Of a stretch of 64,000 bases of DNA, positions 1 through 7,402 are shown in pieces. The position numbers and the translations under genes were made by a program. Positions within the stretch are counted from its first letter, which is position 1. Each line of letters opens with the position of its first letter. The notes under the pieces were generated by a model that saw only the letters and a program-made list of their open reading frames with translations, had not been told where the DNA came from and did not search any database. Source of the stretch: Bacteroidales bacterium (lineage in GTDB: Bacteria; Bacteroidota; Bacteroidia; Bacteroidales; F082). The stretch spans positions 17,914-81,913 of the forward strand of contig JAFTUF010000007.1 in assembly GCA_017466405.1 (NCBI GenBank), read 5' to 3'.

Positions 1-1
1 T

Positions 2-442
2 ATTACTGTTAATGGTGCTTATTCTTCTGCACCGCAACTTTCATACGGAATTAGTTTCGGTTCCGTTAAACAAGTGGGATGGTTTGTCAGTGCGATGAGT
101 AATTTTGATTTTACAGGATTTGATGTAATTGACAAATCACACGAGGAAGTGATTCTTACCGGTGAGAGCAGAAGTACGCGTCTTTCTGTGACAGGAGGTG
201 TTATTGCGCGCATTGGCGGACCAGTATATTTTAAAGCAGGTGCGGGTTATGGTGCGATAATTAGAGTTGCAGAGACAATAGACGGTAATTATGCGGAATA
301 CAAACCGGATACATTTAAAGGAGTAGATCTTACAGCAGGATTGCAATTTAATTTGAGAAACATAACATTTGGAATTGACGCTGTAACGACAAACTTTAAA
401 ATGACGGAAATTAAATTAGGAATAGGAGTGAATTTTAATTAG
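2..442 (+). CDS. Outer-membrane beta-barrel-like protein, C-terminal part only
   Basis: The reading frame is open from the first bases of the window, so the true start lies outside; 146 residues are visible. There is no recognisable catalytic motif. The sequence alternates polar and hydrophobic residues in short strands separated by Gly/Asn turns (for example around GGPVYFKAGAGYGAII and TAGLQFNLRNITFGID) and ends GIGVNFN, as the last strands of an outer-membrane barrel often do in Bacteroidota. Function is not recognised; the barrel assignment is inference from strand pattern. A GTG at 74 could look like a start but the frame continues upstream without interruption. Confidence 0.6.
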   Translation: MTVNGAYSSAPQLSYGISFGSVKQVGWFVSAMSNFDFTGFDVIDKSHEEVILTGESRSTRLSVTGGVIARIGGPVYFKAGAGYGAIIRVAETIDGNYAEYKPDTFKGVDLTAGLQFNLRNITFGIDAVTTNFKMTEIKLGIGVNFN

Positions 443-579
443 GATTTCAGGATTTCAAGAACTCTGGATTTCTGGGGAATCTCAAAATTTCAGAACTTCA
501 GAAACTCAAAATTATAGAATATTTGAAACTCATAGACACATAGACTTATAGACTCATAGACTTTTAAAGAATAAAAATT
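443..579. repeat. Degenerate simple-repeat spacer
   Basis: The gap between the barrel gene and the lipoprotein consists almost entirely of two short-unit families: TTCAGAACTTCAGAAACTC-type units (about 445-525) and CATAGACTTATAGACTCATAGAC-like units (about 530-563). No convincing promoter box is visible in it. Confidence 0.6.
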
Positions 580-2268
580 ATGAAAAAAACGATATTACTA
601 TTAAGCGCGATAATACTTCTCTTTGCAGGATGCAAGAAATTTGATGATATAGAAGCCAGCAAACTTGAGATAAAAACTGAAAATATAGAAAAAGGCTGGG
701 ATTATATTAAGATAAGTGGTGAGTATTCTTATCCTGTGGAGTTGGAGTCTCTGACATTGTTACTTTCCGAGATAGAAGACATGAGCGGAGCGAAGACATA
801 CGACTGTGTTTTAGAAGGAAAGATATTTAGTGTTGAAGCAACAGATTTGAATGATGGAATATCATATTACTATTGTTATGAATATGACAATGGATATACA
901 AAGGAGAAAGGAGAAATAAGTACGCACGCCAAACCTATTGTTGTTACAGAAGATGCCACTAATGTTACTACCAAGTCTGCCATGTTGAAAGGTAGTGTTA
1001 CTAACAGCGACGCCATAAACAAAATTACAGCGCGAGGATTTTGTTGGAGCATCATGCCGAATCCTACAATAGAAAACGACTTCGTTGACAACGGCAGCAG
1101 CAGCGGAACAGGAACCTCAACCTTTACCCATTCGTTTATTAACTTAACAGAAAATACAACTTATTATTACAAAGCCTACGCCACCACAGACTGGGGAATA
1201 ATTTACGGAGAGGAGAAGAGTTTTAAGACGGTGGAGATAATGACGCCGGAATTAACAACTAATAACGTTACAGATATTACAACAAATTCTGCTAAATGTG
1301 GAGGTAATGTTACTTCAGATGGTAATGCCACCGTAACAGCAAGAGGTGTTTGTTGGAGTACATCTCCAAATCCGACGATAGAAGATAATAAGACAACTGA
1401 TGGTAACGCTACAGGAAACTTTATTTCGAATCTAACGAATCTAACAGATAACACTACATATTACGTTAGAGCCTACGCAACGAATGAGAAAGGACCGAGT
1501 TATGGAGAGGAGAAGAGTTTTAAGACGGCAAAAGTATTCGACGAGACAATTGATTCAAGTGGAAATAGGATAATAACATTGAATGGAAATGTGGTCTTTA
1601 CTATGATAGCAGTGGAAGGAGGTACTTTCCAAATGGGTGCTACCTCAGAACAAGGTGGCGACGCTTATAGTAATGAAAGCCCTGTTCATAATGTTACCTT
1701 AAGTGATTATTATATTGGAGAGACAGAGGTGACACAAGAACTATGGCAAGCTGTTATGGGCAGCAACCCGAGTCATTTCAGTGGTTACCCTCAAAGACCA
1801 GTGGAATATGTTTCATGGAACGATTGCCAAGAGTTTATAACGAAGCTTAACGAATTAACAGGCAGGAATTTCCGACTTCCTACGGAAGCGGAATGGGAAT
1901 ATGCAGCAAGAGGAGGCAATAAATCTCAAGGTTACAAATACAGCGGCAGCAATACTTTAGGCAATGTTGCGTGGTACGATGACAACAGCAGTTCTACACA
2001 TAACGTAAAGACCAAATCTCCAAACGAATTAGGCATTTACGATATGAGTGGTAATGTATATGAATGGTGTCAGGACTGGTACGGCAGTTACAGCAGCAGC
2101 TCACAGACCGATCCTACAGGACCTTCATCGGGCTCTCTCCGCGTTCTCCGTGGCGGCAGCTGGAACCACTACGCGAGGTACTGCCGAGTGTCGTATCGTG
2201 ACCGCAACAATCCCGACTACGGGTACGACGGCTACGGCTTCCGCCTTGCCTTACAGGAACTACAATAA
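580..2268 (+). CDS. SUMF1/FGE-fold lipoprotein with two Ig/Fn3-like repeats; DGR target protein
   Basis: 562 residues. Lipoprotein signal with lipobox LFAGC (Cys18), so probably membrane anchored. Residues about 130-215 and 220-317 are two homologous Fn3-like repeats, each containing a TARGxCWS-like core and a YYxxAYAT-like strand and ending in GEEKSFKT. Residues about 345-560 are a formylglycine-generating-enzyme/sulfatase-modifying-factor (SUMF1) domain with GGTFQMGA, TEVTQELWQAVMG, LPTEAEWEYAARGG, GNVYEWCQDWYG and RGGSW...GFRLA. In non-enzymatic members the fold serves as a binding scaffold of the C-type-lectin kind. The last ~43 codons are abruptly GC-rich compared with the rest and look like a retroelement-diversified variable region (separate entry). 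A second SUMF1 lipoprotein lies at 5731-6591 on the other strand. Inference: surface-exposed ligand-binding protein, ligand unknown. Confidence 0.9.
   Translation: MKKTILLLSAIILLFAGCKKFDDIEASKLEIKTENIEKGWDYIKISGEYSYPVELESLTLLLSEIEDMSGAKTYDCVLEGKIFSVEATDLNDGISYYYCYEYDNGYTKEKGEISTHAKPIVVTEDATNVTTKSAMLKGSVTNSDAINKITARGFCWSIMPNPTIENDFVDNGSSSGTGTSTFTHSFINLTENTTYYYKAYATTDWGIIYGEEKSFKTVEIMTPELTTNNVTDITTNSAKCGGNVTSDGNATVTARGVCWSTSPNPTIEDNKTTDGNATGNFISNLTNLTDNTTYYVRAYATNEKGPSYGEEKSFKTAKVFDETIDSSGNRIITLNGNVVFTMIAVEGGTFQMGATSEQGGDAYSNESPVHNVTLSDYYIGETEVTQELWQAVMGSNPSHFSGYPQRPVEYVSWNDCQEFITKLNELTGRNFRLPTEAEWEYAARGGNKSQGYKYSGSNTLGNVAWYDDNSSSTHNVKTKSPNELGIYDMSGNVYEWCQDWYGSYSSSSQTDPTGPSSGSLRVLRGGSWNHYARYCRVSYRDRNNPDYGYDGYGFRLALQELQ
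2128..2256 (+). other. Diversity-generating retroelement variable region (VR) at the 3' end of the SUMF1 gene
   Basis: Covers codons about 517-559. The invariant frame SGSxRVxRGGSWxxxAxxCRVSxRxxxxPxxxxxxxGFRLA matches the C-terminus of known DGR-diversified SUMF1-fold proteins. The positions between invariant residues (L520, L523, N529, H530, Y531, Y534, Y539, D541, R542, N543, D546, Y547, G548, Y549, D550, G551, Y552) are encoded by CTC, CAC, TAC, TAT, GAC, CGC, AAC, GGG and GGC. Each of these can be reached from AAC, AAT or AGG by changing only adenines, which is the DGR mutation signature. The block is much richer in G and C than the upstream gene. No template repeat or reverse transcriptase was found by reading the window. 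Confidence 0.8.
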
Positions 2269-2298
2269 CATTCATCATTTTGTACTAAGCTAAGGGAA

Positions 2299-2375
2299 CC
2301 GAGTTCAATGAATGCAGTGGAGCAAACGAAGTGAGGGACGAACGAAGTAAGCGGAACGGAATACATTGAACTCGG
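2299..2375. repeat. Inverted repeat just downstream of the variable region
   Basis: Perfect 12-bp arms CCGAGTTCAATG (2299-2310) and CATTGAACTCGG (2364-2375) around a 53-nt loop that contains CGAAGTGAG and CGAAGTAAG direct repeats. DGR targets often have a hairpin or cruciform shortly after the variable region that promotes retrohoming; this one lies about 40 bp after the VR. It could also simply be part of a transcription terminator or another dispersed palindrome. Confidence 0.55.
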
Positions 2376-2386
2376 GAACTATATAG

Positions 2387-2411
2387 AGACGTCACTCCTG
2401 TGGCGTCTTTT
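2387..2411 (+). terminator. Rho-independent-type terminator after the SUMF1 lipoprotein
   Basis: Stem AGACGTCAC / GTGGCGTCT with loop TCCT followed by TTTT. It belongs to the GACG...CGTC palindrome family that recurs throughout the window. Confidence 0.65.
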
Positions 2412-2585
2412 AAATTGAAAATTGAAAACGGAAAATTGACTTTAGACCTTTGAGCTTAATCTGACTTTGACGGATACGAAATTTTAAATCTACAATCCAA
2501 TTTTTGTATTCTGATGTGATTATGTTTTTATCCTCCGATTCAAAAGTAATGTCTTTCAGATAATGTTTGTCGTATTTTTTTTCAT
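2410..2585 (-). pseudogene. Remnant of a YhcG/DUF1016-type nuclease gene
   Basis: On the minus strand an ATG at 2585 is followed by an A8 run; with one extra base in that run the frame stays open and reads KKYDKHYLKDITFESE, then IITSEYKNWIVDL and FRIRQSQIK before ending in simple repeat at 2410. The last stretches resemble the N-terminus of DUF1016/YhcG PD-(D/E)XK nucleases (EYxxWIxxLKxRIRQSQIKAA-like). A TAATTTTG box at 2612-2619 (minus) would fit its old promoter. The frameshift in the homopolymer and the loss of all downstream sequence indicate a decayed gene. The family assignment rests on a short motif and is moderate. Confidence 0.5.
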
Positions 2586-2876
2586 GAAATTTTGGTTAAT
2601 AAGTTTAGGCGCAAAATTAAACCATTCTTTTCAAATAAAAAAGTTAAAAATTGTTAAAAGTAAAGTCATCGAGGTTTGGGAACGATTTGAATCACAAATT
2701 CAAAATTGAAAATCTAAAAAAACTCAATTGTCAACTGTAAATTGTTAATTGTAAATTCCATCACACCTCCTTCGTGTCACAGTCGTACCAAGTTCGTGTC
2801 AGGTTCGAGTGAGCGTGTAATGAAAGCGGAGATAAAAAAATCTATTGTCCGTTGTCCGTTGTCCGTTGTCTTTTAT
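2586..2876. other. Non-coding spacer with short repeats
   Basis: No gene is visible. The right part holds AAATTGTTAATTGTAAATT-type units (about 2730-2760), a GTGTCA/TCGTGTC-rich stretch (2762-2810) and TTGTCCG units repeated three times (2845-2870) running directly into the promoter of the next gene. Confidence 0.5.
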
Positions 2877-2884
2877 TATCTTTG
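2877..2884 (+). promoter_or_regulatory. Promoter -7 box of the nucleosidase gene
   Basis: TATCTTTG, the Bacteroidota sigma-ABfr -7 element, 14 nt before the chosen ATG at 2899. The upstream TTG of the -33 region is supplied by the GTTGTCCGTTGTC repeat. Confidence 0.7.
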
Positions 2885-2898
2885 TAAAAAATAATTAC

Positions 2899-3441
2899 AT
2901 GAAGATATTAGTGACTTACGCCTTTGAGGAAGAAGTTTTTCCCTTTGATATTCAAAATGCTGAATTGACATTCTTAAAAACCGGAATGGGTAAGGTGCTC
3001 TCAGCTTTTAACCTCACCAAAGCTCTATGCGAAAACAAATACGACTTAGTACTTAATGTTGGAACTGCCGGAACGCTGAATCATAATGTTGGCGACATCT
3101 TCGTCTGCCATCGTTTCGTGGATCGCGACATGGAGAAGATAGAACTTCCTAAGGTGTGTCACGATATTTCTTTCATAGAGAAAGTCGGAGTGGAACTTGT
3201 TGATAATTATGAGAATATCGGCGTATGTAACACAGGCGACAGTTTCGTGACAAAGGTCGGTAATTTCACTGGCGACGTCATCGATATGGAGGCTTTCGCT
3301 CAGGCTCAGGTCTGTAAGGAAATGAATGTTAACTTTGTTTCAGTAAAATATGTTACCGATGTCATCGGACAGAACTCGGGACAGGTTTGGTTGGATAAGC
3401 TTCGTGACGCACGCGAGGCGTTAAAAGAGTTTTTCGCATGA
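2899..3441 (+). CDS. MTA/SAH nucleosidase-family (phosphorylase superfamily) nucleosidase
   Basis: 180 residues from the ATG at 2899; a longer frame upstream reads through the promoter and is rejected. The nucleoside phosphorylase fold is indicated by an early TGMGKVLSAFNLTKAL loop, NVGTAGTL, NTGDSFVT, the nucleoside-binding DMEAFA motif and the SVKYVTD strand whose Asp is the expected catalytic acid. Family members cleave adenine or related bases from methylthioadenosine, S-adenosylhomocysteine or futalosine. It is shorter than E. coli MtnN (about 230 residues), and the substrate cannot be decided from sequence. The stop overlaps the start of the following radical-SAM gene (ATGA), implying translational coupling. 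Confidence 0.8.
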   Translation: MKILVTYAFEEEVFPFDIQNAELTFLKTGMGKVLSAFNLTKALCENKYDLVLNVGTAGTLNHNVGDIFVCHRFVDRDMEKIELPKVCHDISFIEKVGVELVDNYENIGVCNTGDSFVTKVGNFTGDVIDMEAFAQAQVCKEMNVNFVSVKYVTDVIGQNSGQVWLDKLRDAREALKEFFA

Positions 3442-5219
3442 ATCTATTAGACTGGCTTCCGATAACAAAGAAAGAGACCGACTTACGCGGTTGGAGCGAA
3501 GTCGATATTGTCATTATCACTGGTGACGCTTACGTTGATCATCCTGCTTTCGGCGCTGCTGTGATAGGTCGCGTCCTCGAAAGTCACGGCTATAAGGTGG
3601 CTCTGATTCCGCAGCCTAACTGGCGCGACGACCTCCGCGACTTCAAGAAATTCGGCAAGCCTCGTCTTTTCTTCGGCATCTCCGCCGGTGCTATGGACTC
3701 TATGGTGAATCATTATACCGCCAACAAACGTCTGCGCTCTAACGACGCATATACTCCTGGCGGCGAGGCTGGCTTCCGTCCCGACTATGCGACAATAGTA
3801 TATTCCAACATATTAAAAAAATTATATCCCGACACACCTGTCATCATCGGCGGCATCGAGGCTTCTCTGCGAAGAGTGACGCATTACGACTATTGGGCTG
3901 ACGAGCTGAAACCTACGATAATGCTCGACTCTAAAGCTGACCTCGGCGTCTATGGCATGGGAGAACTCGCTATAGTGGAAATCGCTAAGGCGCTGGATGA
4001 GAATAAGAAAATTGAAGAAATAACAAACATACCACAGACTTTCTTCCTAAAAAAGAAAACGCAACACATCGCATCAGATTGGAATGACTTGCGTCTCGCT
4101 TCACACGAGGAATGTCTTAAAGACAAGAAGACATACGCCTCGAATTTTAAGAATGTCGAGATAGAATCGAATAAGAAGCATGCCAACCGTCTTCTTCAGG
4201 ATGTGAAAGATTACACCTTATATATTAATCCTCCTTATCCGACGATGACGGAGCAGCAGATTGATGCTTCTTTTGATCTTCCTTACACTCGTCTGCCTCA
4301 CCCGAAATATGCTAAACGCGGCGTCATTCCGGCTTACGAGATGATTCGTCACTCGGTGAACATCCATCGCGGATGTTTCGGAGGCTGCGCTTTCTGTACG
4401 ATTTCGGCACATCAAGGTAAGTTCGTGGCTTCTCGAAGCAAGGCTTCTATCATGAAAGAAGTGAAGCAAGTTGTTGAGATGGAAGATTTTAAAGGATATA
4501 TCTCCGATCTCGGCGGTCCTTCTGCCAATATGTATAAGATGAAAGGCAAGGACGAGAGTCTCTGTGAGAAATGTGTCCGCCCGACTTGCATACAGCCTAA
4601 TGTTTGTAAGAACTTAGATACTAACCATCATCCTCTGATAGAGTTATATAAGGAAGTGGATAATATGCCGCAGGTGAAAAAAGCTACCATCGGCTCTGGC
4701 ATTCGTTACGACTTGTTTTTGACTAATGAAGACCCTTCAGGAAAATTGGGTTATGATGAATATTTCGAGCAGCTCATGAAACGTCATGTGAGCGGTCGTC
4801 TGAAAGTGGCCCCAGAACATTCGAGCGACGCTGTCTTACGCCTGATGAGAAAACCGACTTTCAATCTCTTCGTGAAACTGAAGAAGAAATTTGATAAGGT
4901 CAATGAGAAATATCATCTTAATCAGCAGCTGATTCCTTATTTTATATCAAGTCATCCGGCTTGTACATTGACAGATATGGCGGAACTTGCTGTGAAGACA
5001 AAGGAACTTGGTTATAGATTGGAGCAGGTTCAAGACTTCACGCCAACGCCAATGACATTAGCGACGGAGATTTATTATTCTGGTTACGACCCATATACTC
5101 TACAACCGGTATTTGTCGCCAAGACAAAACAAGAGAAATTAGATCAGCAGAGATTCTTCTTCTGGTACAAACCAGAAAACCGACAATTCGTGAAGAATGC
5201 TATGCGAAGGAAAAGGTAA
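3438..5219 (+). CDS. ygiQ: YgiQ-family radical SAM protein
   Basis: 593 residues. N-terminal region with a B12-binding-like half (DIVIITGDAYVDHPAFGAA, residues about 23-41), then GGIEASLRR, and a radical-SAM core with the cluster motif CFGGCAFC (Cys313, Cys317, Cys320; a CX3CX2C spacing), followed by further cysteines near KDESLCEKCVRPTC. This arrangement and the QDFTPTPMTLAT motif near the C-terminus are typical of YgiQ. The cellular function of the family is not established. It overlaps the upstream nucleosidase by four bases, so the two are probably co-expressed. Confidence 0.9.
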   Translation: MNLLDWLPITKKETDLRGWSEVDIVIITGDAYVDHPAFGAAVIGRVLESHGYKVALIPQPNWRDDLRDFKKFGKPRLFFGISAGAMDSMVNHYTANKRLRSNDAYTPGGEAGFRPDYATIVYSNILKKLYPDTPVIIGGIEASLRRVTHYDYWADELKPTIMLDSKADLGVYGMGELAIVEIAKALDENKKIEEITNIPQTFFLKKKTQHIASDWNDLRLASHEECLKDKKTYASNFKNVEIESNKKHANRLLQDVKDYTLYINPPYPTMTEQQIDASFDLPYTRLPHPKYAKRGVIPAYEMIRHSVNIHRGCFGGCAFCTISAHQGKFVASRSKASIMKEVKQVVEMEDFKGYISDLGGPSANMYKMKGKDESLCEKCVRPTCIQPNVCKNLDTNHHPLIELYKEVDNMPQVKKATIGSGIRYDLFLTNEDPSGKLGYDEYFEQLMKRHVSGRLKVAPEHSSDAVLRLMRKPTFNLFVKLKKKFDKVNEKYHLNQQLIPYFISSHPACTLTDMAELAVKTKELGYRLEQVQDFTPTPMTLATEIYYSGYDPYTLQPVFVAKTKQEKLDQQRFFFWYKPENRQFVKNAMRRKR

Positions 5220-5224
5220 TTTAT

Positions 5225-5270
5225 AATTCATAATGCATAATTCATAATTCATAATTATGCATTATGAATT
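5225..5270. terminator. Perfect AT-rich hairpin between ygiQ and the four-helix-bundle gene
   Basis: Arms of 18 bp (AATTCATAATGCATAATT at 5225-5242 and its exact complement at 5253-5270) with a 10-nt loop. It can serve convergent genes on both sides. The same CATAATTCATAATG unit returns at 5667-5711, 12898-12923, 17970-18002 and 52706-52733. Confidence 0.6.
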
Positions 5271-5620
5271 GTACTCGTACTTGTCTTTACAATAGATGTA
5301 AGTATCTTAATAAGTTCTCGGCAATCGTTTAAAATACTTTCAGTCTCGGGTTCTGTTAAATAATTTGATTCATTTAATATTTCAATCCAATATTCGGTTT
5401 CGCTGGCTTCTTTTAAAGCGATGTTCATTTTAGATTTAAAATCAGCTTTGCTTTGTCCTCGGATAGCTTCTTTGATATTGGCACCAATAGAAGTCCCACT
5501 TCTAAGCAGTTGTTTTGAAATGATGTACTCGTATTTTTCATTGCACAAAAACTGATATAGTTTGATGCATTTTAAAGCGAAAGACTTGCTCTTCGCCACC
5601 ACGATATTATTAGGTTTCAT
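5255..5620 (-). CDS. Four-helix-bundle protein (S23 / 23S rRNA intervening-sequence protein family)
   Basis: 121 residues. The core matches the family signature: SFALKCIKLYQFL, ISKQLLRSGTSIGANIKEA, SKADFKSKMNIALKEASET, YWIEILNES. These small all-helical proteins were first noted in insertions within 23S rRNA genes and are common, often solitary, in Bacteroidota; their molecular role is unknown. The 3' end of the gene runs into a palindrome (5225-5270) and the 5' side is followed by a second palindrome of the same family (5667-5711), so the gene is boxed between related repeats. No rRNA is nearby. Confidence 0.85.
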   Translation of the reverse strand: MKPNNIVVAKSKSFALKCIKLYQFLCNEKYEYIISKQLLRSGTSIGANIKEAIRGQSKADFKSKMNIALKEASETEYWIEILNESNYLTEPETESILNDCRELIKILTSIVKTSTSTIHNA

Positions 5621-5666
5621 AAAATGTAATTGGTTTTAAGTTAATTAATAATTATGAATTAAAAAA

Positions 5667-5711
5667 GCATAATTCATAATCATTCGGTTCCAAAATAATT
5701 ATGAATTATGC
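5667..5711. repeat. AT-rich palindrome upstream of the four-helix-bundle gene
   Basis: Arms GCATAATTCATAAT (5667-5680) and ATTATGAATTATGC (5698-5711). Same family as 5225-5270, giving similar palindromes at both ends of the 5255-5620 gene. Confidence 0.6.
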
Positions 5712-5730
5712 ATTGTGAATTATGAATTGA

Positions 5731-6591
5731 TTATTGAATCGCCAATCTAAATCCTGTGTTATAGTCGCGGTAGTGGATTCCTTGTTGGTAGCGTGTTGTC
5801 ACTCTTGCTTGTTGAGCGTTGGTATTCCAGCTTCCGCCGCGGAACACTTTATAACCTTGATTATAAACATCGCCTACTGGGTCTGTCACGGCTTCTTCTG
5901 TATAGTCATAATACCAGTCTTGGCACATTTCCCATACGTTGCCGCTCATGTCGTAGAGACCTAAGCCGTTAGGGTCTTTCTTTCCTACTTCGCTACACAT
6001 ATCGCTGTTTTGGTCAATCCATGCTACTTCGAGAACATTGCCGCCACCTGCATATAAGCTATATGATGTTGAAGCACCGCCTTTTGCAGCATATTCCCAT
6101 TGAGCTTCTGTTGGAAGAGCGAAGTTCAAGCCTGTGAATTCGTTTAACTTAGCGATGAAAGTCTCGACTTCGTCGTATGAAATTCTGTAAGCTGGGAAGT
6201 TGTCGCCTTTACCGAATTCTTTTTCCCATTGCATATCGTTCTCGTTGTTAGGAGTTGCGTTCATCACGGCTTCCCATAAACTTTGTGTCACTTCGTATTT
6301 GTTGATATAGAAGTCGCTGACTGTTACCTCATGAACTGGAGCTTCGTTAGGAAGGGCCTCTTCGTCGTAACAGTAATATAAGACAGAGTCTTTCTGTGCG
6401 CCCATGTAGAATGTGCCGCCATCGACTTTTACCATATTGGTAATCATGTCTCTGATAGCGTCTTTTTCTGTTTTGCCTAAATCGCCAGTCCAATTGATTT
6501 CAAAACCGTTGATAGTTTCATTTTTTGTATTGTCTTTATCGCATGATTGTAATGCCAAAAAACAACATAAGATTACTAATACTTTTTTCAT
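5731..6591 (-). CDS. SUMF1/FGE-fold lipoprotein
   Basis: 286 residues. Lipoprotein signal with lipobox LQSC (Cys17). The SUMF1 domain fills residues about 50-286: GGTFYMGA, NKYEVTQSLWEAVM, LPTEAQWEYAAKGG, YDMSGNVWEMCQDWYYDY, VFRGGSWN and the terminal GFRLAIQ. The cysteine pair used by true formylglycine-generating enzymes is not evident, so a binding or structural role is more likely. Unlike the paralogue at 580-2268, its C-terminal codons have the ordinary base composition of the region and no adenine-directed substitution pattern, so it is not an active retroelement target. No clear TAnnTTTG box was found upstream; a TATATTTA sequence near 6668-6675 (minus) is the closest. Confidence 0.88.
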   Translation of the reverse strand: MKKVLVILCCFLALQSCDKDNTKNETINGFEINWTGDLGKTEKDAIRDMITNMVKVDGGTFYMGAQKDSVLYYCYDEEALPNEAPVHEVTVSDFYINKYEVTQSLWEAVMNATPNNENDMQWEKEFGKGDNFPAYRISYDEVETFIAKLNEFTGLNFALPTEAQWEYAAKGGASTSYSLYAGGGNVLEVAWIDQNSDMCSEVGKKDPNGLGLYDMSGNVWEMCQDWYYDYTEEAVTDPVGDVYNQGYKVFRGGSWNTNAQQARVTTRYQQGIHYRDYNTGFRLAIQ

Positions 6592-6781
6592 AACGTTATG
6601 ATAATAAATGATTTAATTCTAAATGAAAAATATTGTCGCAATTTAAGACGACATTTTCTTTTCGGTTGTAAATATAATTATTTTTTAAATATGTAAGAGA
6701 TATAGAGGAAAATTATTTTGTTGTCAAAAGTCTAAAGATGAAAGACAAAAGAAAATAATATTAAATGTGCATTGAAAATTT

Positions 6782-6789
6782 TATCTTTG
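6782..6789 (+). promoter_or_regulatory. Promoter -7 box of recX
   Basis: TATCTTTG. Because it lies inside the 5'-most possible reading frame extension (from 6772), it shows that translation begins downstream, at 6799 or 6808. Confidence 0.7.
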
Positions 6790-6798
6790 CATATAAAA

Positions 6799-7260
6799 AT
6801 GAAGAATATGGATAGGGAAGAGGCTTTGAAGAAATTATTGCATTATTGTAATTATCAGGATAGGTGTGAGAAAGAGATAGTTACGAAGTTAAATTCTTTT
6901 GAATTGGAAGAATCCGACAAACGATTCGTTCTTGAATTTCTTCGTGAAGAAGGTTTCGTTAATGATGAGCGTTATTGTCGTTCTTACGTAAAAAGCAAGT
7001 TGAATCTCAAGAAATGGGGTGTCAATAAGATAAAGCTTTCTTTGATTGCTAAAGGTGTTGGTAAAGAAATAATCGATGCTGTTCTTTCTGAGATCGATAG
7101 AGATTCATATAAAGAAGAACTTGTGAATCTTTTGAGAAATAAGAAGATAGAAGAGAGCGATCCTTATAAGCGTAGGGCAAAACTCATTCGATATGCAATG
7201 AGCAAAGGATATTCATATTCTGAAATTATTGAGGCGATAGACTTGGGAATTGAAAACTGA
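6799..7260 (+). CDS. recX: Regulatory protein RecX
   Basis: About 153 residues. Three tandem three-helix RecX modules are recognisable: ALKKLLHYCNYQDRCEKEIVTKL, then FLREEGFVNDERYCRSYVKSK, LKKWGVNKIKLSLIAKGV, and a last module with KRRAKLIRYAMSKGYSYSEII. RecX binds RecA filaments and modulates recombination and the SOS response. recA is not adjacent. The start is placed at 6799 (MKNMDREE) because the promoter box at 6782-6789 precedes it; 6808 (MDREE) is equally possible. The gene stands alone between the SUMF1 lipoprotein and the purine permease. Confidence 0.85.
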   Translation: MKNMDREEALKKLLHYCNYQDRCEKEIVTKLNSFELEESDKRFVLEFLREEGFVNDERYCRSYVKSKLNLKKWGVNKIKLSLIAKGVGKEIIDAVLSEIDRDSYKEELVNLLRNKKIEESDPYKRRAKLIRYAMSKGYSYSEIIEAIDLGIEN

Positions 7261-7345
7261 AAGTTGAAAATTGAAAGTTGAAAATCTTGGCACGTATTTT
7301 CTCTTTTGATTTGAAAAAAATCTTTGAATCGTGATTTTTTTTCTT

Positions 7346-7353
7346 TAGATTTG
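7346..7353 (+). promoter_or_regulatory. Promoter -7 box of the purine permease
   Basis: TAGATTTG, with TTTG at 7323-7326 as a -33 candidate; about 50 nt leader before the ATG at 7403. Confidence 0.6.
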
Positions 7354-7402
7354 TACCCGTTAATTTTACAAGGACAATTATTGTATAACTAAAACTATTA
7401 TT

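Noticed and set aside
2790-2825. Possible tRNA fragment (GGTTCGAGT)
   Set aside because: No acceptor or anticodon stems can be formed around it; the segment is part of a TCGTGTC repeat.
5731-5860. A second DGR variable region at the end of the other SUMF1 lipoprotein
   Set aside because: Its last codons (RGGSWNTNAQQARVTTR...) have the ordinary AT-rich composition of the neighbourhood and no adenine-derived pattern.
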